From Planctomycetota bacterium (GTDB taxonomy: Bacteria; Planctomycetota; Phycisphaerae; UBA1845): a DNA stretch of 5,467 bases. Every line of letters begins with the position of its first letter. Within the stretch, counting starts at the first letter, position 1. Made by a program: the position numbers and the translations under genes. The notes beneath the pieces were generated by a model that worked only from the letters and a program-made list of their open reading frames with translations, was not told where the DNA came from and did no database searches. The DNA lies in contig JADFRO010000225.1 of NCBI GenBank assembly GCA_022561255.1, positions 1 to 5,467 of the forward strand, given 5' to 3'. Of this stretch, positions 1-5,467 are shown piece after piece.

Positions 1-1514
1 GTATTAAGCTCGTCGAGGCGCTTCTGCAGCATCGGCTTCAACTTCGTGTTGAGCGTTTTTCGTCCAGGCCCCATAAGCTCGTCGATGTCAACACTCGCTC
101 CGTATTCGGAGAGGTATTGGTAGGCCAGCGCCTCCATGACCCGTTCCGGCTCGGCGTACGTGTAGAGGTACTTCTTGATGTCTTTGACGCGATATTCGAT
201 CGGTACGGAAATCATCAGTAGACTTACCGCTACGCTTTCCGACTCTGCACCGCTGCCACCGGCGAGGTGTTCGCCTCCACCCGGTCCCGATAAGTCCATG
301 AGCTTGGGCGAGGCGACCAACAACATCATCTCCGGAACGAAGTCATGCGCCTCCGACCAGAGAATCGCCTCCTCGTGACCGTGGTCGTCCTCTTCCACCG
401 CCTCGCCGATGACCGACTCGCGAATGCGTTTGACCGGCGCACGATAGGTTACGTCAATCGGATAGGGCCACTTGAAGTGCATGCCCGGGTTGAGTACGTC
501 CGTCGGTTTGGAAACGAGTCTCCCAAAGCGCTCAATAACGACTTGTTCATCCGCGTTGACCAGCACCACGCTGCTCAGCGAAACCACGAGGAGGAACGTA
601 AACACCGTGATGGGAAAAAGCCATCGCTGAAGAAGCTGGTAGAACCAGGTCGAACTGACCTCGAAACCGAATTGGTAATTGATCGCGTCGGCGATGGACT
701 TCGCGAGTCCACCGGGCTCGCCGATCAAACCCAGCAGCCGGCTGTCGAACGACGGACGCGGGACGACGTCCGCAGCTCGCGGGCGGTAAAAATCCATGAT
801 GAAGTTGCCCGCCAACTCAAGGCCGAGGATCAGCAATACGACGCGCGTGAGATAGGCAAGTAGCGGCTCTGTCCAAGTGAACGTCGTACTCGCCATCAGC
901 GCGAACGCCAGAGCCAAACACGCCAGCGCGTTACCCGCCATGCACGTCGCCCCGGCGCGAAGGAGTCGCCAGTGGGGCATGCGTGACAGCGCTACCGCAT
1001 ACCGTGCGTAGAGGAAACACAGAAATCCGATCCCCACGATGAACCACATCACCAGGGTCGGATTCTCCGTGCGCGCGAGTCCGTCCTCGGCGAAGGCCGT
1101 CTCAAACGACCAGCTCCACCCGACGAAGTTGCCCGCCAAAAGGTAGATGGAGACGACGACGGTGACCGCGGGAAGCAGCCACCGTACCATCCAGCGCAGA
1201 CGGTTCTGCTCCAGCAGCAGCGCCTCGTCGTCCAATTCGAACAACGCGTCGCTGGTCCCCGCGTCCTGGGCTCGACGTAACTCAGCCGTCTCGAGCCGTT
1301 CGCTATCGACCCGACGAAGTTGCTTGAAAACCAGAAAGAGGACCAACCAGATGGGCAAACCAGCCAGAACCAATCGTGCCAGCGCCGCGATGGCGTCCGA
1401 CCCGGACCACACCGCCAGCCAAGCCAGCGTGGCTAAGGAGGCGCCCTGGAGCACGAAGCCAAACGCGGCTACGTGCTGGGCCCTACGGTTGTTTGACGTG
1501 TTCGTTTCCGTCAT
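1..1514 (-). CDS. HflK-like SPFH/Band 7 membrane protein, partial (3' end outside window)
   Basis: The reverse strand reads open for 504 codons from an ATG at 1514 and runs off the window at base 1. About seven hydrophobic segments are visible, near residues 15-36, 42-63, 113-131, 153-173, 189-209, 217-238 and 298-318. An SPFH (Band 7) domain then begins near 320, with the HflK/HflC-like pattern ADEQVVIERFGR, LNPGMHFKWPYPID and later SVPIEYRVKD. Classical HflK has one membrane anchor and forms an inner-membrane complex with HflC that regulates the FtsH protease; here about six extra segments precede the usual anchor. An odd number of segments would put the SPFH domain outside the cytoplasm, as in HflK. 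Between the first strands and IEYRV lies an insertion (about 370-428) with an acidic/His start and a Gly-rich end. An in-frame ATG at 1631 would add 39 Arg/Pro-rich residues; I prefer 1514 because the product then starts just before the first hydrophobic segment. Neither start has a clear Shine-Dalgarno. The family call is firm; the partner and function are inferred. Confidence 0.85.
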   Translation of the reverse strand, partial: MTETNTSNNRRAQHVAAFGFVLQGASLATLAWLAVWSGSDAIAALARLVLAGLPIWLVLFLVFKQLRRVDSERLETAELRRAQDAGTSDALFELDDEALLLEQNRLRWMVRWLLPAVTVVVSIYLLAGNFVGWSWSFETAFAEDGLARTENPTLVMWFIVGIGFLCFLYARYAVALSRMPHWRLLRAGATCMAGNALACLALAFALMASTTFTWTEPLLAYLTRVVLLILGLELAGNFIMDFYRPRAADVVPRPSFDSRLLGLIGEPGGLAKSIADAINYQFGFEVSSTWFYQLLQRWLFPITVFTFLLVVSLSSVVLVNADEQVVIERFGRLVSKPTDVLNPGMHFKWPYPIDVTYRAPVKRIRESVIGEAVEEDDHGHEEAILWSEAHDFVPEMMLLVASPKLMDLSGPGGGEHLAGGSGAESESVAVSLLMISVPIEYRVKDIKKYLYTYAEPERVMEALAYQYLSEYGASVDIDELMGPGRKTLNTKLKPMLQKRLDELN

Positions 1515-1778
1515 CGTTGTACTACGACGCTGTCGCCCAGATCGTTCGGTAGGATTGCCACCGGAAACGTGAGGAACCACCGCCCGGCGCGAACCCGGCC
1601 CATTCCGCGGGCGTACCGGACCCGGTGGCATCGGCTGTCATCGCGATCCGCCCGTCCGCGTGATACTTTGCCGAGGCGAGGCGGCAGCTTACAATAATCG
1701 AGATACAGTGCAAGACAAAGGCCGAACCTTCCGCTTGGCGGGATAGGCCCCAAACACGGCTCCTGCGGTAACCGTTCA
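1515..1778. other. Divergent intergenic control region
   Basis: These 264 bases separate the leftward SPFH gene from the rightward ABC permease and should hold promoters for both. A plus-strand promoter candidate is listed separately. On the minus strand I found no convincing -35/-10 pair: TTGTAA (1695-1690) lies near AGTATC, but the spacing is too long. Two overlapping minus-strand open frames cross the region (starts near 1779 and 1753). Their products are Arg-rich or lack any recognisable domain, and I treat them as chance open frames in GC-rich DNA. The last part (1515-1631) could be coding if the SPFH gene uses the upstream ATG at 1631. No RNA gene or riboswitch fold was recognised. Confidence 0.6.
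1668..1695 (+). promoter_or_regulatory. Candidate sigma70-type promoter for the ABC permease gene
   Basis: TTGCCG (1668-1673) and TACAAT (1690-1695) are separated by 16 bases. They match the sigma70 consensus at 4 of 6 and 5 of 6 positions. Transcription would begin near 1702, leaving a leader of roughly 77 bases before the ATG at 1779. The inverted repeat TGCCG (1669-1673) / CGGCA (1682-1686) sits inside the promoter spacer and could be a small operator, but it is short enough to be chance. This is prediction by eye only. Confidence 0.4.
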
Positions 1779-2753
1779 ATGTTTCAACGCTTATTCAGCC
1801 TCGCTCAAAACACGTTCATCGAGACCATCCGGCAGCCGATCTACGGCGTGATTCTGATCACCACCACGTTTCTGATGATCCTGAACGTCTCCCTGGCCGG
1901 CTTTACGATGGACGACAACAAGCTGCTTCTGGACCTAGGGCTTTCTACGCTGATGCTCAGCGGGTTGTTCTTGTCCGCTTTCAGCGCAACGGGGGTGATC
2001 AGCCGAGAAATCGAGAACAAGACGGTCCTGACGGTGATTTCCAAGCCCGTGAGCCGCCCGGTATTCATCTTGGGCAAGTTCGGCGGGTTGCTGGCCGCCC
2101 TGACCGTTGCCTATTACCTTTGCGTCCTGGTGTTCATCCTGACCGAGCGCCACGGCGTACTCGAGAACAGTTCCGATCCGTGGGACGCGCCGGTGTTGGC
2201 GCTTGGGTTTGGGAGCATACTGCTCGCCCTGATCGCCTCGGCGTTTTGCAACTACTTCTACGGGTGGGATTTCCCCTCGACGACGATCGGGCTCCTCGTG
2301 CCGTTGCTTACGATCAGTGTCCTTCTTGTGGGCAAGCTCGACGAGCATTGGGAGACGATCCCCTTCGGCAGCAACTTCGTGGGCGGGCAGGTGATCCTCG
2401 CCGCGTATCTCGTGTTGCTCATTGTGGTCGTAACCAGTGCGGTTGCTCTGGCGGCGTCGACGCGCTTCGGGCAACTCATGACGCTTGTCATCTGCACGGG
2501 CGTTTTGGGTTTGGGTATCGTATCGGATTACGCCTTTGGACGTCATGAAGAAACCTCACAACTTGCGGGGATCGCCTACCATTTGATTCCCAACGTCGGA
2601 CCCTTCTGGGTGATCGACGGGCTCACGGCCGAAATGGAGGAGACGACCGTAACGGTCGCTTACTTGGGATATGTGACGGCGTACGCGGCGCTGATCACGA
2701 CCGCAATGGTCAGTCTCGCGATCGTGATGTTCCAAAAGCGAGAGCTCGGTTAA
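1779..2753 (+). CDS. ABC-2 type transporter permease subunit
   Basis: This 324-residue protein is an integral membrane subunit of an ABC-2 family exporter. Hydrophobic segments lie near residues 21-40, 53-74, 102-121, 137-160, 168-185, 204-226, 232-252 and 293-316. After the second segment comes a cytoplasmic loop, ISREIENKTVLTVISKPVSR (74-93), followed by FILGKFGG. This is the characteristic ABC-2/NosY-type signature that faces the ATPase subunit (E-I-E-N-x-T, then SKP and GK). The protein ends in the positively charged tail FQKREL, also common in the family. The substrate cannot be read from the sequence. The partner ATP-binding protein is not in this window, and the gene stands alone, with a convergent neighbour downstream and a divergent one upstream. 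The ATG at 1779 starts just before the amphipathic N-terminus and first segment; only a weak GGTAA lies upstream, so ribosome-binding support for the start is poor. Family assignment is strong, function open. Confidence 0.88.
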   Translation: MFQRLFSLAQNTFIETIRQPIYGVILITTTFLMILNVSLAGFTMDDNKLLLDLGLSTLMLSGLFLSAFSATGVISREIENKTVLTVISKPVSRPVFILGKFGGLLAALTVAYYLCVLVFILTERHGVLENSSDPWDAPVLALGFGSILLALIASAFCNYFYGWDFPSTTIGLLVPLLTISVLLVGKLDEHWETIPFGSNFVGGQVILAAYLVLLIVVVTSAVALAASTRFGQLMTLVICTGVLGLGIVSDYAFGRHEETSQLAGIAYHLIPNVGPFWVIDGLTAEMEETTVTVAYLGYVTAYAALITTAMVSLAIVMFQKRELG

Positions 2754-2780
2754 AACACTCCCCGTTTCGTCGTTGCGAGC

Positions 2781-2798
2781 CGCGGGCTTGAGCCCGCG
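2781..2798. repeat. Short GC-rich palindrome, possible terminator or REP-like element
   Basis: CGCGGGC (2781-2787) pairs with GCCCGCG (2792-2798) around a TTGA loop, and the outer loop T and A could add an eighth pair. It lies 27 bases after the ABC permease stop codon. No T-tract follows on the plus strand, so it is not a canonical intrinsic terminator, though it could stabilise the 3' end or assist termination. Palindromes of the form GCGGGCTxxAGCCCGC are, from memory, frequent dispersed repeats in several GC-rich phyla. Whether it is repeated in this genome cannot be seen from one window. Confidence 0.5.
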
Positions 2799-2847
2799 CG
2801 ATCTCTCTAACTTCGATGATGCTCGAACGTCGGCGGACCGGGCCTCT

Positions 2848-2881
2848 TATCCCCCCTTGCTAAGGGGGGATACAGGGGGGT
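2848..2881. repeat. Perfect 11-bp inverted repeat with an extra G6 tract (REP/MITE-like)
   Basis: TATCCCCCCTT (2848-2858) and AAGGGGGGATA (2862-2872) are exact reverse complements around a three-base GCT loop. They are followed by CA and a second G6 tract ending in T (2875-2881). The second G6 could compete with the first for pairing to the C6 tract, giving two alternative hairpins. The element lies between the convergent ABC permease and dapB genes, 37 bases past the dapB stop. Neither side has a U-tract, so it is not a standard intrinsic terminator. I recall similar C-run/AAGG-run repeats as dispersed elements in many environmental bacterial genomes; that is a recollection, not a search. 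Confidence 0.65.
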
Positions 2882-2909
2882 CGACCAATGCACGAAAACA
2901 GAGTTTGCT

Positions 2910-3761
2910 CTAGCGGCGTTGCGTTTCTTTCATCACGTCACGCATTGTGTAAAAGCCCGGTCTCCGGCTTACCAGCCACGCAGCCGCTCGAAGAGCGCCG
3001 GCGGCGAACGTGTCGCGCGAGTGTGCGGTGTGCGAAAGCGTGACCGTCTCGCCGGACCCGCTCAAGTGGATTTCGTGTTTGCCTACAGTATCGCCCATGC
3101 GAACCGCGTGAACGCCGATCTCCGAGTCGCTACGTACACCGACTCGCCCCTTTCGTCCGAAGATCACCCTTCCCTCCTCGACGGTGGTTGTCTTCGATGA
3201 TTCGCCCGAAGCGCCGCGCCCGCGTGCGGCCCGAATTTCCTCGACAAGCATCAACGCGGTCCCGCTCGGGGCGTCGATCTTGTTTCGATGGTGCGTTTCG
3301 ACGATTTCGATGTCATAGGCGTCGCCAAGCTCTCTGACGATCTGACCGAGGGCGGAAAGAATCGCGTGGATTCCCGCGCTGAAGTTACCGGCCATGACGA
3401 TCGGCGTCGTGTGAGCGGCTTCCTGGATTCGCGCCACCTGTTGCTCGCTATGACCCGTCGCGCCGATCACCATCGGAATCTGCCGACGCTCGCAGATATC
3501 GAGCCACGCCATCGTCCCGTCTGCTGTGGTGAAGTCGATCAGCACGTCGCAAGCGGGTTGCCCGACGGTGATCTGACCGTCCAGGTCGAGTTGATCGCGA
3601 TACACCAAGGTCGCGTCGCCGACGTGAAACCGTGAGCCGACGGCTGGGTCGCCGGGGAGCACAAGGGCAGCACTGACGCGGAATCGATCGTCGCGCGAGG
3701 TGAGTTCCAAGAGATTTCGCCCCATACGCCCCGTTGCCCCGGCGATCGCGAGACGGATCAT
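2910..3761 (-). CDS. dapB: 4-hydroxy-tetrahydrodipicolinate reductase
   Basis: This cytoplasmic enzyme reduces (with NAD(P)H) the product of DapA to tetrahydrodipicolinate, in the lysine and meso-diaminopimelate branch of the aspartate family pathway. The 283-residue product is somewhat longer than E. coli DapB (273). The N-terminal Rossmann domain has the nucleotide loop GATGRMG (8-14), and GATG (100-103) and GNFSAGIHAI (125-134) match conserved family blocks. The catalytic block ETHHRNKIDAPSGTA (155-169) carries the His-His pair (157-158), Lys161 and the substrate-binding SGT. The C-terminus has SHTAHSRDTFAAGALRAA and the family ending GFYTMRDVM, so the gene looks intact. The frame stays open upstream to 3995 within thrC, but the ATG at 3761 is the start: it begins right at the Rossmann strand and has a strong Shine-Dalgarno. 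It overlaps the thrC stop by four bases, so it should be expressed from the thrC transcript. The stop is TAG. Confidence 0.95.
   Translation of the reverse strand: MIRLAIAGATGRMGRNLLELTSRDDRFRVSAALVLPGDPAVGSRFHVGDATLVYRDQLDLDGQITVGQPACDVLIDFTTADGTMAWLDICERRQIPMVIGATGHSEQQVARIQEAAHTTPIVMAGNFSAGIHAILSALGQIVRELGDAYDIEIVETHHRNKIDAPSGTALMLVEEIRAARGRGASGESSKTTTVEEGRVIFGRKGRVGVRSDSEIGVHAVRMGDTVGKHEIHLSGSGETVTLSHTAHSRDTFAAGALRAAAWLVSRRPGFYTMRDVMKETQRR
3758..3761 (-). other. ATGA stop/start overlap between thrC and dapB
   Basis: On the minus strand the bases ATGA carry the dapB start codon (3761-3759) and the thrC stop codon TGA (3760-3758). Such overlaps usually mean one transcript, with ribosomes that finish the upstream gene restarting on the downstream one. 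Confidence 0.9.
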
Positions 3762-5146
3762 CGTGCCCCTCCAATCAGTCGAGCGACGGCGTCGAAGTCT
3801 GCTGCGCAGGACGTCGGCGGATTGGCGAATCGTGCATGCTTCTGTCGCGCGCCGCTGTGATAGTCGATCGTGGCGTTTGGATCTTTTAGAGCATGTCCGG
3901 TCAGGATACAGACGACGCGGTCGCTCGGCGCGATCATCTTTTCGTCGATCAGTTTCCGCAACCCTGCTACGGAAGCTCCACTGGCCGGTTCGCATCCGTA
4001 TCCATATTTTCCGACGAGCGCCTTACCATCGAGAATCTCAGCGTCGTTTACCTGTTCGACGACACCGTCCATGACCTCCAGACTGCGCAGTGCCTTGATG
4101 AGATTGACGGGTCGACCGATTTCGATGGCGCTCGCGACTGTTTTGGCCCGCGTGCCCTCGGCGTTCATCTTCTTGTAATAGCCTTCGATTCGATTCGTAT
4201 CCACTCGGCCGCCGTTGTAGCGCACACCGTGCTCGTTCACCAGTTGGCAGAGCGTGTTGGCCCCGGCCGCGTTGATGATCGCCAGACGCGGAATCCGATC
4301 GATCAGACCGAGCTCGCGCAACTCCGCAAACGCTTTGCCGAACGCGCTGCTGTTGCCGAGGTTGCCACCGGGTACGATGATCCAATCCGGCACTTCCCAG
4401 TTAAGTCCCTCGAGAACGCGGTACATGATCGTTTTTTGGCCTTCGAGGCGAAACGGGTTGACTGAGTTCATCAGATACAAACCGAGTTGATCGGCGGTCT
4501 GTTCGGCAATTCGCATGCACGCGTCGAAGTCGCCGGCGATCTGAATCGTCGTAGCGCCGTAGTCGAGCGCTTGCGCAAGTTTTCCCAGCGCGATCTTGCC
4601 ACCGCCGACGAAGACGATGGCCTCCATCGACGCGCCGCTCTTGGTCTTGGTGTGTCGGGCGAACATCGCCAGCGACGCGCTCGTATTTCCCGTCGACGCA
4701 CAGGCCACGCGCGTGCAACCCAGCCTACGCGCCATGGTAAACGCTGCGGCCATCCCGTTGTCTTTGAAGCTGCCGCTCGGGTTGAATCCTTCGTATTGCA
4801 AGAAGAGACGGCCGGCGTCGACGCCGAGTTCCCCAGCCAGGGCGTCCGCGTGCTGCAATTGCGTTTGCCCTTCGCCAGCGGTGACCATGTCGTCGAGCGG
4901 ACAAAACGGCAGCAGCTCACGAAACCGCCACACGCCGCTGGCGTTTAGCCTCGCCTCCGCATTTCCGCTCGATGTCCCCCGGCGTGATCCGAAGAGCGAC
5001 AAGGATTTGGGCACCTCCGTCCGCGACCAGTCGTAGCGAACGTCCAGCAGCGATCCGCACTCGGGGCAGGAAAACAGAATCTGTCCGATGTCGAAGCGGG
5101 CGGCGCAGTCCGTCCCGATGCACTGTTGGAAGGCGATGTCGGGCAT
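3758..5146 (-). CDS. thrC: Threonine synthase
   Basis: This pyridoxal-phosphate enzyme converts O-phosphohomoserine to threonine and phosphate in the cytoplasm. Counting from the ATG at 5146 the protein has 462 residues. A four-cysteine cluster at the N-terminus (C9, C14 and the CPEC pair C27/C30) resembles a zinc ribbon, as seen in some threonine synthases of this subtype. The fold-type II core follows: NPSGSFKDN with the PLP-binding Lys128, STGNTSAS (151-158), and the PLP-phosphate loop PGGNLGN (259-265). Near the C-terminus is LTGHALKDP (TGH at 416-418). All expected blocks are present, with no frameshift. In-frame alternative starts are ATG at 5155 and TTG at 5182. I chose 5146 because MPDIAFQQC resembles remembered homologue starts, but none has a clear Shine-Dalgarno, so 5155 is nearly as likely. 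The gene begins about 49 bases after the upstream rhomboid-like gene and overlaps dapB, suggesting one leftward operon. Diaminopropionate or other fold-II lyases are unlikely given the overall match. Confidence 0.92.
   Translation of the reverse strand: MPDIAFQQCIGTDCAARFDIGQILFSCPECGSLLDVRYDWSRTEVPKSLSLFGSRRGTSSGNAEARLNASGVWRFRELLPFCPLDDMVTAGEGQTQLQHADALAGELGVDAGRLFLQYEGFNPSGSFKDNGMAAAFTMARRLGCTRVACASTGNTSASLAMFARHTKTKSGASMEAIVFVGGGKIALGKLAQALDYGATTIQIAGDFDACMRIAEQTADQLGLYLMNSVNPFRLEGQKTIMYRVLEGLNWEVPDWIIVPGGNLGNSSAFGKAFAELRELGLIDRIPRLAIINAAGANTLCQLVNEHGVRYNGGRVDTNRIEGYYKKMNAEGTRAKTVASAIEIGRPVNLIKALRSLEVMDGVVEQVNDAEILDGKALVGKYGYGCEPASGASVAGLRKLIDEKMIAPSDRVVCILTGHALKDPNATIDYHSGARQKHARFANPPTSCAADFDAVARLIGGAR
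3766..3772 (-). promoter_or_regulatory. Strong Shine-Dalgarno of dapB inside the end of thrC
   Basis: The minus strand reads GGAGGGG at 3772-3766, with the GGAGG core six bases before the ATG at 3761. It is embedded in the last thrC codons, those for Gly-Gly-Ala. It fixes the dapB start. It also contrasts with the other genes here, whose starts show no good Shine-Dalgarno. Confidence 0.8.
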
Positions 5147-5195
5147 GGCCAACATGTTCGGCTGATTCGCCGGACCATGCAACCTGACGGGTGTC

Positions 5196-5467
5196 TTATT
5201 CGCTGGGAGCGCCGCGTTTCCGGGTTGTCTCCGCTTCGAGAACGCGCCGCTCGTCTGGGGTCAGCGAATCGAGCCCGGAGCTGGATACCTTTCGCAGCAC
5301 ACTCTCAACTTCGGTCCGCTGCTTTTCCCGCTGAAGACGCAGACGCTCAGCCTTCGCCTCTTCCCGTCGGCTGCGGCGGCGGGCGAAGAACCCCGGACGC
5401 TTCTCAGGTTGCTCCAGCGACGCGTAGCCGCCGCCGAAATCGTAACCGAATTCGCCCGCGCCGAATT
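5196..5467 (-). CDS. C-terminal tail of a probable rhomboid-family intramembrane protease, partial
   Basis: Only the last 89 codons and the TAA stop (5198-5196) lie in the window; the 5' part is beyond 5467. The visible piece begins with a Gly/aromatic stretch (FGYDFGGGYASLE, about 6-18 of the fragment). A strongly basic, probably helical segment rich in Arg, Glu and Lys (22-51) follows. The end is a small domain, VESVLRKVSSSGLDSLTPDERRVL across 53-76. That last pattern (helix, Ser-Gly-Leu-Asp-Ser-Leu-Thr-x-x-Glu-Arg, helix) resembles the soluble C-terminal tail found on many bacterial rhomboid proteins, notably in Bacteroidetes and planctomycetes. No membrane segment or Ser/His catalytic residue is visible in this fragment, so the rhomboid call rests on tail resemblance alone. 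The stop is about 49 bases before thrC on the same strand, so co-transcription is plausible. Confidence 0.6.
   Translation of the reverse strand, partial: FGAGEFGYDFGGGYASLEQPEKRPGFFARRRSRREEAKAERLRLQREKQRTEVESVLRKVSSSGLDSLTPDERRVLEAETTRKRGAPSE

Noticed and set aside
345..863. 172-residue plus-strand open frame rich in Arg, Asp and Glu
   Set aside because: It lies antisense to the HflK-like gene, whose frame shows clear SPFH motifs and membrane segments. The composition is typical of an antisense shadow in GC-rich DNA.
1147..1572. 141-residue plus-strand open frame, Ser/Arg-rich
   Set aside because: It is antisense to the N-terminal membrane segments of the SPFH gene; low complexity and no domain.
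1511..1753. 80-residue minus-strand open frame whose stop overlaps the SPFH start as ATGA
   Set aside because: The overlap imitates translational coupling, but there is no Shine-Dalgarno and the product is Arg-rich with no recognisable domain. It also crosses the likely promoter region. Conservation in relatives would be needed to revive it.
1522..1779. 85-residue minus-strand open frame in the divergent region
   Set aside because: No domain or ribosome binding site. It overlaps the other frame and the candidate promoter, so chance is the simpler explanation.
1935..2546. 203-residue minus-strand open frame
   Set aside because: It is antisense to the ABC permease and is very rich in Arg, Gln, Glu and His, as expected when hydrophobic codons are read backwards.
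2781..2872. Convergent spacer as a pair of canonical intrinsic terminators
   Set aside because: The stems are good, but neither is followed by a run of Ts on either strand. I kept them as palindromic repeats with only a possible termination role.
3090..3115. DapB residues RMGD and VGKHE as an unusual active-site change
   Set aside because: E. coli DapB has RAGD and VGEH at the equivalent place, so the variation looks ordinary for the family.
3761..3995. 78-residue N-terminal extension of the dapB frame
   Set aside because: The extension lies inside thrC and is Arg-rich. The ATG at 3761 has a strong Shine-Dalgarno and begins exactly at the Rossmann fold.
4487..4948. 153-residue plus-strand open frame and several others opposite thrC
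   Set aside because: All are antisense or out of frame with thrC, which has all its catalytic blocks; none shows a domain.

Overview
This is a moderately GC-rich bacterial chromosome segment with ordinary housekeeping and membrane-protein content. The protein styles suggest a member of the Planctomycetota: a multi-pass HflK-like SPFH protein, a threonine synthase with an N-terminal four-cysteine cluster, and a rhomboid-type protein with a basic C-terminal tail. That assignment comes from remembered family resemblance and has not been tested by a search. I see no tRNA, rRNA, CRISPR array, transposase or phage gene.

Layout from left to right: (1) bases 1-1514, minus strand, the first 504 residues of an HflK-like SPFH/Band 7 membrane protein whose 3' end lies beyond base 1. 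(2) A divergent intergenic region, 1515-1778, with a plausible sigma70-type promoter for the rightward gene. (3) 1779-2753, plus strand, an ABC-2 type transporter permease. (4) A convergent spacer, 2754-2909, holding two unrelated palindromes. (5) A leftward gene set: the tail of a probable rhomboid-family protein (5467-5196), threonine synthase thrC (5146-3758) and 4-hydroxy-tetrahydrodipicolinate reductase dapB (3761-2910). The thrC stop and dapB start share the four bases ATGA, and dapB has a strong Shine-Dalgarno inside the end of thrC.

thrC and dapB act on different branches of the aspartate family pathway: threonine, and lysine/diaminopimelate. Their overlap implies co-transcription and probably coupled translation. 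The SPFH protein and the permease share a divergent control region and are both inner-membrane proteins, so a joint role in the envelope is possible but unproven; no ABC ATPase is visible here. I do not see strong evidence for a new biological system. The items most worth checking are the domain architecture of the SPFH protein, the two palindromic repeats and the thrC-dapB coupling.
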